This document shows, piece by piece, positions 13,350 through 20,592 of a stretch of DNA of 25,684 nt (position 1 is its first letter; each line of letters starts with the position of its first letter). The notes beneath the pieces were generated by a model, which was not told where the DNA came from, made no database searches, and saw only the letters and a list, made by a program, of their open reading frames with translations. The position numbers and the translations under genes were made by a program. Origin of the DNA: a virus; the IMG/VR virus record IMGVR_UViG_3300000116_000059, positions 13,502-39,185 of that record, one strand, 5' to 3'.

Positions 13350-14375
13350 TTGGCACGTAACTCAAAGATCCTAAGATATCCAATAAAACCGCCAGTTGCA
13401 GATGTTAGTGGAGCTGATGATGTAGAGTCTCCTACAGAATTTATCGACTATCTATCGTTACGTAGGTATCAGATTGATTATTCTGATAAGGCAACTTCAT
13501 ATTATGGACAAAATCTTCCTGGTAATAATGTAAAAAAATCCTATGGTTCTGATACCAGAGTATATCTAGCACTACCTAATAGTATTGAAACTTCATATCA
13601 ACCTCAGTATAGTCAAGTTGACTTGGGAGTTGGTGGTATTGCAGCTGCTGGACTAGTTGGTACTAGTGGTGGTCTTGATTCGATTGTAAATACAGTTACA
13701 GACTTTGCAGGAAGTGCTGGTAATGAATTTGTTTCTAGTGCCATTGCGGGTGCTGCAAACAATGTATCACAGATGTTAGGATTGGCAGGAAATCTTGATG
13801 CAAACTCCTTACAATCTCTTACTACAGGAAAGGTATTTAACCCCTTTCAAGAGCAAATTTTTAAGAATATGCAGTTTAGAACTCATTCTTTTAATTTTAA
13901 ATTATTTGCTCGTAGTGCTCAAGAAGCAGCAGAAATTTATGATATCATTCAATGGATAAAAATTGGTGCTGTTCCAAAAATTGGTGCTGCTAGCAGTAGT
14001 GGTCTTGACAAGGCAGATTTAAGTTCCTTTGAGTCACAACTTAAAGGATCGGATTCATTTAAAAAAGCAACCAATGCTAGATTCTTTGAAGTTCCTGATA
14101 AATTTGAAATTTCATATAAAAGGATGCAACCAGATAAAGGCAGTGGAAGAAATGGATTATTTCTTCACCATAGAATAAAAGATTCTGTATGTGCTGGTAT
14201 TAAAGTTAACTTTACTCCTGATGGTTCTTACAATGCTTTTAGATCATTTAAAAGTTCAGGAAATTTTGTAACTAGGAATGACTTTGGTCAGATTCATGTT
14301 CCTTCGGTGACCTTGGCATTACAGTTCATCGAAACTTCTATTATTACTCTCGACGACGTTCTCGAAGGATTCTAA
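13350..14375 (+). CDS. gp48: Baseplate tail-tube cap gp48-like
   Basis: This 341-aa protein starts at a TTG (MARNSKILRYPIKPP) with TAGG upstream; no in-frame ATG occurs before residue 142. T4 gp48 is 364 aa. Features seen: RVYLALPNSI (71-79), a Gly/Ala-rich stretch (91-148), NPFQEQIFKNMQFRTHSFNF (164-183), then FKLFARSAQEAAEIYDIIQW (183-202). The last two resemble the gp48 core, where an R-x-F-x-F strand precedes a helix with E-A-x-x-I and a proline. The C-terminal half ends in FIETSIITLDDVLEGF. It caps the hub and, with gp54, initiates tail-tube polymerisation. gp53 begins at the next base after the stop, so the two are co-expressed. Confidence 0.75.
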   Translation: MARNSKILRYPIKPPVADVSGADDVESPTEFIDYLSLRRYQIDYSDKATSYYGQNLPGNNVKKSYGSDTRVYLALPNSIETSYQPQYSQVDLGVGGIAAAGLVGTSGGLDSIVNTVTDFAGSAGNEFVSSAIAGAANNVSQMLGLAGNLDANSLQSLTTGKVFNPFQEQIFKNMQFRTHSFNFKLFARSAQEAAEIYDIIQWIKIGAVPKIGAASSSGLDKADLSSFESQLKGSDSFKKATNARFFEVPDKFEISYKRMQPDKGSGRNGLFLHHRIKDSVCAGIKVNFTPDGSYNAFRSFKSSGNFVTRNDFGQIHVPSVTLALQFIETSIITLDDVLEGF

Positions 14376-15353
14376 ATGTCTTACTTCTCACAATTGCCCA
14401 ATATCTACGTTGCTGAAGGTATCACATCTTCAGAAAATTTCAAGTATCGTTTGGTTAAAAATATATTTCGACGAGTTCTCGCAAGAGAAGACTTAGACAA
14501 ATATATTACTGTATTTGAAACGTATTCCATTAGAGATGGCGATACTCCATCTACTCTTGCTAATGACGTTTGTGGTGATCCACTTAAAGACTGGGTAATT
14601 TTATTGATTAATAATATTACAGATTTTTATGAAAATTGGCCCAAAGACAGTAATGAACTTCAGGGGTTTGTTGCTGATAAGTATGTTTCTGCAGATGGTC
14701 TTCACCACTGGGAAACTCAAGAAGTATTATATAATGGCATGGTATATGTAAAAGCAGGAATTGAGATTAATGAATCATATAGAACTATAATGCCTGATGG
14801 TGTTACATTGACAAAAGATGAATCTATATACGCAGTATCAAATTATGAATATGAAGAATATAAAAATGAGTTGAAAAGAAATATATTACTCCCTAATTCT
14901 CAAATCATTGACTTAATTATTGAAGAATTTGATGATCTGGTTGAATATAAACCAAATAGAGAATTGGATAATTCCAATAACAAAAAAACTACTTTGAGTA
15001 TTTCACAACTATTCTTAAATAGAAAATCAACTGTATATGCAAGTTCTGCTCGAAATACATCTGTTGGTGTTGTGACATCATTTGATTTTGGTAGCACTAC
15101 TGGTTCATCATCAGCAACCCAAGGTGTTATTGCAACAGTCATTGCAGTTGATAATACTACAACTACTACTGCTGCATCTTCTGGAGGTTCAGGCACAAAT
15201 ACTGGTGGAGGTGCTGTAACTCCAACACCAAGTCCATCGCCATCACCCTCACCTTCTCCGAGTCCTTCACCAAGTCCAAGTCCTAGTCCTTCACCATCTC
15301 CTTCTCCGAGTCCTAGTCCTAGTCCCTCACCAGGTTACGGCGGTGGATACTGA
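14376..15353 (+). CDS. gp53: Baseplate wedge gp53-like with Ser-Pro repeat tail
   Basis: Residues 1-~110 are recognisable gp53: FSQLPNIYVAEG, YRLVKNIFRRVLAREDLDKY, DTPSTLANDVCGDPLKDWVI, LLINNITDFYENWPKDSNEL, FVADKYVS. This protein forms part of the baseplate wedge. T4 gp53 is 196 aa; this one has 325. The additional C-terminus (about 200-325) is Ser/Thr-rich and then consists of 17 Ser-Pro dipeptides (286-319) ending in GYGGGY. The ATG follows the gp48 stop without a gap. The gene overlaps the following small ORF by 11 nt. The repeat tail is unlike the compact T4 protein and suggests an exposed, extended or glycosylatable appendage (inference). Confidence 0.85.
   Translation: MSYFSQLPNIYVAEGITSSENFKYRLVKNIFRRVLAREDLDKYITVFETYSIRDGDTPSTLANDVCGDPLKDWVILLINNITDFYENWPKDSNELQGFVADKYVSADGLHHWETQEVLYNGMVYVKAGIEINESYRTIMPDGVTLTKDESIYAVSNYEYEEYKNELKRNILLPNSQIIDLIIEEFDDLVEYKPNRELDNSNNKKTTLSISQLFLNRKSTVYASSARNTSVGVVTSFDFGSTTGSSSATQGVIATVIAVDNTTTTTAASSGGSGTNTGGGAVTPTPSPSPSPSPSPSPSPSPSPSPSPSPSPSPSPSPSPGYGGGY
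15231..15332 (+). repeat. Hexanucleotide repeat encoding (Ser-Pro)17
   Basis: Seventeen consecutive Ser-Pro codon pairs near the end of gp53. The serine codons mix AGT, TCA, TCT and TCG, and the proline codons mix CCT, CCA, CCG and CCC, so the DNA repeat is degenerate while the protein repeat is perfect. This points to selection on the protein, not recent microsatellite expansion. Confidence 0.95.
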
Positions 15354-15534
15354 TCCTAACGAAGATTACATAACTATAGATATAACAAAAGACGGACTTG
15401 CACTTATGTACAAATCCGTCTGTTTTCATTTGGATAAATGGCCTGGTGGCGATTCTTATGAGCAACAAGGACTCATGTTAATGAAAGATAATTTATTTCG
15501 TCTTATATTGGAATCTCAATTCAGAAAACCTTAG
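15343..15534 (+). CDS. Small hypothetical protein downstream of gp53
   Basis: This 63-aa protein starts at a GTG inside the last codons of gp53, in another frame. The sequence DYITIDITKDGLALMYKSVC, FHLDKWPGGDSYEQQGLMLM, KDNLFRLILESQF is compact, with alternating strand and helix character, and looks like a small ORF conserved next to gp53 in cyanomyoviruses, though no function is known to me. It has no membrane segment. It is the last gene of the plus-strand block; a terminator hairpin begins four bases after its stop. Confidence 0.65.
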   Translation: MDTDPNEDYITIDITKDGLALMYKSVCFHLDKWPGGDSYEQQGLMLMKDNLFRLILESQFRKP

Positions 15535-15537
15535 AGA

Positions 15538-15573
15538 CTGAAAAATTGGCGGAGATTTTTTCCGCCGTTTCAG
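15538..15573. terminator. Hairpin terminator between convergent genes
   Basis: An inverted repeat with core GGCGGA (15548-15553) and TCCGCC (15561-15566), flanked by a second complementary pair CTGAAA (15538-15543) and TTTCAG (15568-15573). It separates the plus-strand gp48-gp53 block from the minus-strand gp32 transcript and may stop both. A loop T-run and an outer T-run support plus-strand use. Confidence 0.7.
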
Positions 15574-15596
15574 GGAATCAAAAGTCGAATTTCGTT

Positions 15597-16016
15597 TTAC
15601 CCCCCATCAATTTGGCAACCTGCCAGTGCTCCACCGACAATACCAAGAGGGATCGCCCAGAGGCGTCCTTCTTTACGGGATGCAGCAGCACCGATACCAC
15701 CTCCAGCAATACCACCTAGGATTGAACCTTCGATGCAAGAATTGTCATCGGTATTGTGTCTCCTAGGGGTATCATCACGACGATAGACTTCACGATTACA
15801 AGGAACTTCTACTCGCTCTTTATATGATGAGACATATCCAGGAGATCTGGATGTGCCAGGAATATACTCTTCGCGGTATTCATTACGATAGCATCTGTTC
15901 TCTGAAGCATATCCTCTTTGAGAATTATATGCTTGACGGTTGCTTCGCTCACCAATACTCTCTGCACTAACAGGCAGAGCAGAGAGTAACATCATTGTAG
16001 CGAGTGCCAGTTTCAT
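15597..16016 (-). CDS. Secreted glycine-zipper protein
   Basis: The ATG at 16016 shares its A with the gp32 stop (TGATG), giving 139 aa; a GTG one codon upstream is possible. Residues 1-~18 form a signal peptide (MKLALATMMLLSALPVSA). A Tyr/Arg-rich, soluble middle region follows (NRCYRNEYREEYIPGTSRSP, CNREVYRR). The C-terminus is a glycine zipper: IEGSILGGIAGGGIGAA, a short charged turn (SRKEGR), then a second segment LWAIPLGIVGGALAGC. This is the layout of two-helix glycine-zipper outer-membrane or periplasmic proteins. Position directly after gp32 on the same transcript suggests expression during replication. Function is unknown; envelope modification of the infected cell is inference. Confidence 0.72.
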   Translation of the reverse strand: MKLALATMMLLSALPVSAESIGERSNRQAYNSQRGYASENRCYRNEYREEYIPGTSRSPGYVSSYKERVEVPCNREVYRRDDTPRRHNTDDNSCIEGSILGGIAGGGIGAAASRKEGRLWAIPLGIVGGALAGCQIDGG

Positions 16017-16975
16017 CACTCTTCCTCAGCAAGACGAGCAAACATTGACAAGGTAACCTCATCATCATCATCGACAGGAGAAGCAGCGACTGCTTTTGCT
16101 CGGAAGTTACTCACTTCAGTACCCCAATCAGGTTGATTGGATGCCATGATGTCAGGGGAGTTAAAGTCAGCAGATGCTGCAACAGGTTCATCTTGCTCAT
16201 CCATACGAGGTGCAGAAGAAGTCGAAGTCTTACCAAGCACTAGATTCATACGTGCCGTAAGTTGCTCATAGGACTTGAAGTTCTTAGGATCTTCAAACTC
16301 TGCAAGAGAGTATCCTTGGTTCCAGATACCTTCCAGTTTGTCATCATCAAAGTTACCAAGAGTGCTAGGTGCAGCAAACTCAGACTTATCATAGTTCCAG
16401 TAACCTTCGACCTTACGAATCTTCAGTTTGAAGTCAGCACCTTTCCAGAAGTTGAAAGGATCGATAGGTGATTCATCAGCAAATGCAGGTTGCATTGCTT
16501 CAGTCAGTTTGTCAAAGATTTTCTTTCCAAAACGATAAAGGAAGACACGACCTTCATTTTCTGGGTGAGCAGAATCACTCACAACATAGATGTTACTGTA
16601 GTAAGAGAGTTTGCGCTTCTGAGCACGAGCGATCTCTTTATCGCTATCACGACCACTGTTCCACAGTTCGCGATTCATTTCACCGATAGGATCGTCCTTA
16701 CCAAGAGTGGTGAGGGAGTTCTCGATGTACCATTGTCCACCAGGACCTTTGAATGCATGACTCCAGACCTTTGCCCAAGGCATCTCCTCTCCATCAGGAG
16801 CAGGCAGGAATCGGATAACAGCATAACCATTGCCAGACTTATCCATCTCTGGTTTCCAGAAACGTTCGTCAGCAGAAGAACCAGCAGCAGGCTGATTCAG
16901 TTTGTCAATCTCTCGCGTCAGTTTAGCGAAGGTGTCACCCTTGCTTGACGCTTTTTTGAGACTTGCAAAAGACAT
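16016..16975 (-). CDS. gp32: Single-stranded DNA-binding protein gp32
   Basis: This 319-aa protein matches T4 gp32 (301 aa) in layout. The basic N-terminal self-association segment is SLKKASSKGDTF. The core runs ADERFWKPEMDKSGNGYAVI, RFLPAPDGEEMPWAKVWSHA, FKGPGGQWYIENSLTTLGKD, then YYSNIYVVSDSAHPENEGRV and FDPFNFW-like DPFNFWKGADFKLKIRK. The tail is acidic (VDDDDEVTLSMFARLAEEE), which in T4 contacts gp59 and other replication partners. It coats ssDNA during replication and recombination. The region carrying the zinc-binding cysteines in T4 has none here, and the protein contains no cysteine at all. It follows DUF1825, gp59 and gp33, and has its own promoter region at 17025-17053. Confidence 0.95.
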   Translation of the reverse strand: MSFASLKKASSKGDTFAKLTREIDKLNQPAAGSSADERFWKPEMDKSGNGYAVIRFLPAPDGEEMPWAKVWSHAFKGPGGQWYIENSLTTLGKDDPIGEMNRELWNSGRDSDKEIARAQKRKLSYYSNIYVVSDSAHPENEGRVFLYRFGKKIFDKLTEAMQPAFADESPIDPFNFWKGADFKLKIRKVEGYWNYDKSEFAAPSTLGNFDDDKLEGIWNQGYSLAEFEDPKNFKSYEQLTARMNLVLGKTSTSSAPRMDEQDEPVAASADFNSPDIMASNQPDWGTEVSNFRAKAVAASPVDDDDEVTLSMFARLAEEE

Positions 16976-17024
16976 TTAGTATTCTCCGTATTGAGTGTGT
17001 AGTTGGATTGTTTGCTACTGGGTT

Positions 17025-17053
17025 ATCGTAGCATAGTATTTAGGTCTCGTCAA
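17025..17053 (-). promoter_or_regulatory. Promoter region of gp32
   Basis: On the minus strand TTGACG (17053-17048), 17 bases, then TACGAT (17030-17025), a sigma70-type match. Within the spacer CCTAAATA (17044-17037) resembles the late -10, and ACCTAAATACTATG is identical to the sequence before gp4. The -35 lies inside the end of the DUF1825 gene. A GGAG ribosome binding site precedes the gp32 ATG. Confidence 0.5.
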
Positions 17054-17372
17054 CCTCCCTCTGTGCCGCTTGTTCAAGTGTCTCCACCATGGAATCCATG
17101 CACTCTCCGAGGTCTTGATACCCAAAAGCATTTGACAAAGCATTGATTCTAGTTTTCATGTCTGCTGCTTCAGCATCTTCCGATGCAGCAAGGCATAGCC
17201 TACCATAAAAAGTTTTCTGTTTATCAATTAAGATTTTACAATCTTCTATATGATTTAACTTTTCTTTCGTATTCATAGTCCCTAGTTGGGAAGTCATTGA
17301 TGCGATCTGCTGATAGGTTTCAAAAATATCTTGTAAATTTGTTTGTACTTGTTCTGACTTAAAAAAACTCAT
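17040..17372 (-). CDS. DUF1825-like protein
   Basis: This 110-aa all-helical, acidic protein opens MSFFKSEQVQTNLQDIFETY, closely following the cyanobacterial DUF1825 opening (M-x-F-F-x-S-E-x-V-x-x-x-x-x-x-x-F-x-x-Y-Q). A second helix (KEKLNHIEDCKILIDKQKTF, then YGRLCL) corresponds to the family's R-x-F-x-x-R segment. Function is unknown in hosts and phages. It sits between gp59 and gp32, joined to gp59 by an ATGA overlap, so a role around replication or transcription takeover is plausible by position only. The stop lies inside the gp32 promoter motif. Confidence 0.65.
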   Translation of the reverse strand: MSFFKSEQVQTNLQDIFETYQQIASMTSQLGTMNTKEKLNHIEDCKILIDKQKTFYGRLCLAASEDAEAADMKTRINALSNAFGYQDLGECMDSMVETLEQAAQREVDET

Positions 17373-17968
17373 AACTTAGTCCGTATAACTGTGAGTATTA
17401 TCTCTTTGTATTTTTGGCAATTGATATTTAAAAATGGTTTGTATTTTACCACCCTATTTTTAATCTCTTTCCATATAGGATCATTTAATTTTTTATCAAA
17501 CCGTTCAACATATCCTAAACAAGTTTCAAATACAACGAGAGTTTCTAATGATATCTCTCCAGAAAGATAATTCCTGACGAGTAATGGGTGACTACCTTCT
17601 TCTACTTTAAAAATTTTATCAAACTTATCTTGATAAGGTGCTTCAAAATATGTTAATAAGATGTCTACGTCCTGTCTAAATTTATAAGAGAAAGATTCTT
17701 GATTTACTTTCCACTTTTCATAGTTGCCATCACTAAATGATTTTATATATCCCTTAGGATTATCCATAAAATTAGCGACAAAGTAATGAAGCATTTTCTG
17801 CTCCTCATACTTCGTCGCTAATTTCTTAAAGAAGTAACGATCACGTCGCTCTTCAAAAGATTTTTCAGAGGCAGATACTTTGCCTCTGTATTTTATATAA
17901 TCGTAAGAGTCTTTAGTGAAGTGCATCTTTAATGCGAGATACATTTTGTACACTTCAAATCCTGTCAC
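17369..17968 (-). CDS. gp59: Helicase loader gp59
   Basis: This 199-aa protein starts at a GTG overlapping the gp33 stop (GTGA). T4 gp59 is 217 aa. The opening FEVYKMYLALKMHFTKDSYD, then YIKYRGKV, is the gp59 N-terminal signature, followed by FKKLATKYEEQKMLHYFVAN and FMDNPKGYI. The protein is basic and mostly helical. gp59 loads gp41 helicase onto gp32-coated forks; its synteny with gp33 upstream and gp32 downstream, as in T4, supports the call. Confidence 0.93.
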   Translation of the reverse strand: MTGFEVYKMYLALKMHFTKDSYDYIKYRGKVSASEKSFEERRDRYFFKKLATKYEEQKMLHYFVANFMDNPKGYIKSFSDGNYEKWKVNQESFSYKFRQDVDILLTYFEAPYQDKFDKIFKVEEGSHPLLVRNYLSGEISLETLVVFETCLGYVERFDKKLNDPIWKEIKNRVVKYKPFLNINCQKYKEIILTVIRTKL

Positions 17969-18216
17969 AGTGGCAATACTCCTTTCGATCTTTTCTTCAT
18001 GTAGTTTAAACGTTCTGCTTCATGGCGTAAACGTTCTTTGAGTGGCTTGGAAATTAGTTTTGGAACAGTTTCCAATTCAATTTCGTTCTCTTGACAGTAA
18101 GTTACTACTGCTTCGACATACGTAATCAAACCGTTACTCATCTTTACTAGTCGCTCAATCTCTTGAGAGAATTTGGTAGCAGTTAAAAACTTGTCATCCG
18201 TTTTTTCTTTAGGCAT
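17965..18216 (-). CDS. gp33: Late transcription co-activator gp33
   Basis: The ATG at 18216 (MPKEKTDDKFLTATKF) is preferred over an upstream ATG. It overlaps the stop of the exonuclease gene by eight bases and has AGGGG six bases upstream. The 83-aa product is helical: FSQEIERLVKMSNGLITYVE, AVVTYCQENEIELETVPKLI, KPLKERLRHEAERLNYMKK. This layout matches gp33, which binds RNA polymerase and links the sliding clamp to gp55 late transcription. T4 gp33 is 112 aa. The 33-59-32 gene order is diagnostic. The presence of gp33 agrees with the TATAAATA-type promoters in this window. Confidence 0.88.
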   Translation of the reverse strand: MPKEKTDDKFLTATKFSQEIERLVKMSNGLITYVEAVVTYCQENEIELETVPKLISKPLKERLRHEAERLNYMKKRSKGVLPL

Positions 18217-18892
18217 GTTTTCCCCTAACAAATTCGTCAATATAGGACTTGAGTAATTGTAGATAGTCATCAAGATTGTACTTCTCAAATATTTGAATAG
18301 TTCCCTCTTCGGTTGCGATAAGTGTGACAATTTTCTTTACCTTTAAACCTGAACGTTCAAGGAACATTGCTGCATATGCAGTCTCTTGAACAAAATAGTT
18401 CTCGATGTATGATTCCTTTTTTTCTTTAGTTGAAGTTTTAAAATCGATTACTGCTAACTCACCATCAAATTCAGCGATACAGTCAACACGACCAGCCAAA
18501 CCAAGATAATGGGAATATAAAAAAGTCTCTAAACAATGAATGTTATTGATCCTGTTTAGTGTAGACTTTGCTGACTGAAACATTCTAACAGATAATGGAT
18601 TATTTTCCAAGTATTTGTCGATGTTTAGTTCTCCTTTGAAATAATCTTCTGCAAGTCCATGAAAAGCAGTGCCTCTCTGTGTTGCTCTAGCAGTAATACG
18701 ATTCGCCTCATTTTCACCAATTCTAGATCTCCACTTAGTGAAGAACTCAGCGTTCTTAAACGATGTGATTGAGGTTACACTCGGATAGTATTTATCTGCC
18801 CCAGGAATAGGATAGAAACGAGTACCGTCTTGAGTCACAGGTTCAACCTCCACATGTTCATGGAGATCGACATCAATAAAATTAAAGGGCAT
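18209..18892 (-). CDS. RecB-like PD-(D/E)XK exonuclease
   Basis: This 227-aa protein carries the Cas4/RecB-type nuclease signature in order. His78 lies in TQRGTAFHGLAE and Glu122 in HCLETFLYS. Asp137 (LAGRVDCIAEF), Asp150-Phe-Lys152 (LAVIDFKTS) and Gln169-x3-Tyr173 (FVQETAYA) follow. It resembles the small MGME1-like exonucleases common in cyanophages. The substrate may be ssDNA or DNA ends during replication or host genome degradation (family inference). It starts at TAATG, sharing a base with the phoH stop, and overlaps gp33. The HExxH gene elsewhere in the window is unrelated. Confidence 0.85.
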   Translation of the reverse strand: MPFNFIDVDLHEHVEVEPVTQDGTRFYPIPGADKYYPSVTSITSFKNAEFFTKWRSRIGENEANRITARATQRGTAFHGLAEDYFKGELNIDKYLENNPLSVRMFQSAKSTLNRINNIHCLETFLYSHYLGLAGRVDCIAEFDGELAVIDFKTSTKEKKESYIENYFVQETAYAAMFLERSGLKVKKIVTLIATEEGTIQIFEKYNLDDYLQLLKSYIDEFVRGKHA

Positions 18893-19650
18893 TAGAAACC
18901 AAGATTATATTTTGTAAGGAGATAAGATTTAACTAGTCCTGAACGAACGATATCTTCGATGCTGAACTCAACGCAACTAAACTCCTGCATGTTCTGAAGA
19001 ATCTTAATAAAGTCTGCAATACCAGACTTTTCATTTTCTTTCACAAGATCAGTTTGGGTGATGTCACCACACAACATAATCTTAGAATCTTTACCAATAC
19101 GAGTAATCATAGAATCTAATTCATGGAAATTTAGATTCGAGAACTCATCGACAATAACAATAGCATTGTCAAGAGTAACTCCACGGATAAAAGAAGTAGA
19201 CCAAAATGAAATAGTCTCTTGCGCTCGGAGATTGTCGTATAGCATGTCAAAGGAATTGTCATCAGGCATACTGAACATGTATCTTACCATGTTTTTGTAT
19301 GGAATCTGATACAATGCTGACTTATCTTCATGGTCTCCAGGAAGGAAACCAATCTCACGAGTAGGGACAAGAGACCTTACAATGTATATCTTATCATAAG
19401 GTGTGTATTCGTCAAGCACTTCTTTCAATGCAAGATACAAAGTAATAAATGTTTTACCTGTACCAGCAGCACCATGTAGAAGGATGTTTTGCCCTTCGGC
19501 ATACTGCTCAAACACAGTCTCTTGATTAGGAGTAAGAGGATTGATCTCTATCATGTAAGAGTTATCAATCGGTTTCTTTCTTCTAATTTGTTTAGCGGTC
19601 ATATTAGAAACAGGATTACTTGTAGTATTCCTTTTACGTGCTCTTGGCAT
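18892..19650 (-). CDS. phoH: PhoH-like ATPase
   Basis: This 252-aa protein has a basic tail (MPRARKRNTTSN) and then the PhoH ATPase core. NPLTPNQETVFEQYAEG lies before Walker A GAAGTGKT (60-67). KIYIVRSLVPTREIGFLPGD (88-106) is the hallmark PhoH segment. Walker B is AIVIVDEF (163-170), followed by ITRIGKDSKIMLCGDITQTD, where GDxxQxD is the family motif. PhoH is widespread in cyanophages. Its role is unsettled; RNA-helicase or RNA-processing activity has been proposed, and a phosphate-stress link comes from E. coli only. The gene begins one base after the stop of the FmdB-like gene and shares a base with the exonuclease start. Confidence 0.95.
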   Translation of the reverse strand: MPRARKRNTTSNPVSNMTAKQIRRKKPIDNSYMIEINPLTPNQETVFEQYAEGQNILLHGAAGTGKTFITLYLALKEVLDEYTPYDKIYIVRSLVPTREIGFLPGDHEDKSALYQIPYKNMVRYMFSMPDDNSFDMLYDNLRAQETISFWSTSFIRGVTLDNAIVIVDEFSNLNFHELDSMITRIGKDSKIMLCGDITQTDLVKENEKSGIADFIKILQNMQEFSCVEFSIEDIVRSGLVKSYLLTKYNLGF

Positions 19651-19651
19651 A

Positions 19652-19882
19652 TCAAGTAAAGCGACTAAGGTTTGAGCGAGGATGTGCTTTTTGGACTTTG
19701 GACATTACTTCCTTAAATCCATCAGATTGTTTGGGGTTGCCGTAGGTTGTACCTGCAACACCCGCATGCCAATCTTTATCCCAATCGGGATTATCAATTT
19801 TCCATTGCTCATATTCGGCAACGGTCTTGCGAAACTCTTGTTTTTCGCCAGTGACCTTATTTAGTACGTTGTATAGTGGCAT
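19652..19882 (-). CDS. Small FmdB-like protein without zinc ribbon
   Basis: The ATG at 19882 shares its A with the thyX stop (TAATG); a longer frame from 19918 lies inside thyX. The 76-aa product reads MPLYNVLNKVTGEKQEFRKT, VAEYEQWKIDNPDWD, then SDGFKEVMSKVQKAHPRSNL. The opening M-P-x-Y followed by a short strand-turn-strand, and the C-terminal DGFKEVxxKxxxxxPxSxL helix, resemble small cyanophage proteins related to FmdB. FmdB members carry CxxC zinc-ribbon pairs; this one has no cysteine. Function is unknown. Confidence 0.6.
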   Translation of the reverse strand: MPLYNVLNKVTGEKQEFRKTVAEYEQWKIDNPDWDKDWHAGVAGTTYGNPKQSDGFKEVMSKVQKAHPRSNLSRFT

Positions 19883-20592
19883 TAGTCTATCCTCAAAGAA
19901 GGTTGAATACAGTTGCACTCATCAAGATGCTCAGGGCATCCACAGTCACCCTCAGAGCACCACTCAAGCGCCTCAGAGATGACTGGGAAGTTGCAGATGA
20001 AATGCTGCTTGGCAAGGTTTGCAATGTCCATGTGTTCCTTCTGGGTTCCATTGGAGGAACGCAATTGGATATAATGGATCCAGTTTCTGAGATTGCCAGT
20101 CATGTACATTTTTGTGCCTACACACAATGGAAGCACATTTCTTGCACATTCCTTTGCAATACCCTCATCAAGCATTTTCTGATAGAGATCCATTCCTTGT
20201 GCAAAATGTTGTTGCATCAACATTTCAAACTTCTGCCTCTTAAACGGGTCAATATCATCAATAGAATTCTGACGATTCTTGGTGTCTTGCCTACGGAGTT
20301 CTGGTAGAGGGATCGTCGATGAGAGTAGGGAAGAATCAGCATAGCGTTGTGAAAATTCTTGAAATGTGAAACTCCTATGACGTAGCACCTGAGCCGCGAT
20401 TGCTCTAGTAGTACTGATTTCTAAAGTCATAGATGCTTGTTCAAACACAGACCAGTGTCCATGCTTAATACAATACTTTAACAGTCCAGAAATTTTAGGG
20501 TTCTCCTGATTAGCAGGGTTGCTCACACGAGCAATATATCCAATTGTCTTCTCTGCATCAGGAGTAACAGAGATCAAACATACTTTAGTCAT
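19882..20592 (-). CDS. thyX: Flavin-dependent thymidylate synthase ThyX
   Basis: This 236-aa protein converts dUMP to dTMP with methylene-tetrahydrofolate, FAD and NADPH, supplying thymidine for AT-rich phage DNA. The ThyX motif is present at residues 71-84 as RHRSFTFQEFSQRY, with Thr at a position that is usually Ser. NLRNWIHYIQLR and KEHMDIA form the second conserved block. C-terminal residues 212-228 carry five cysteines (pattern C-x4-C-x-C-x6-C-x-C), which are not part of the catalytic fold I know. The start overlaps the upstream membrane gene as ATGA. Confidence 0.96.
   Translation of the reverse strand: MTKVCLISVTPDAEKTIGYIARVSNPANQENPKISGLLKYCIKHGHWSVFEQASMTLEISTTRAIAAQVLRHRSFTFQEFSQRYADSSLLSSTIPLPELRRQDTKNRQNSIDDIDPFKRQKFEMLMQQHFAQGMDLYQKMLDEGIAKECARNVLPLCVGTKMYMTGNLRNWIHYIQLRSSNGTQKEHMDIANLAKQHFICNFPVISEALEWCSEGDCGCPEHLDECNCIQPSLRID

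Noticed and set aside
15231-15332. Repeat array that could be mistaken for a CRISPR or a microsatellite
   Set aside because: There are no spacers; the units are in-frame Ser-Pro codons with synonymous variation inside gp53.
18786-18794. TATTTATC, a late-promoter-like element on the minus strand
   Set aside because: It lies inside the PD-(D/E)XK exonuclease gene with no gene start suitably placed downstream; the match is likely chance.
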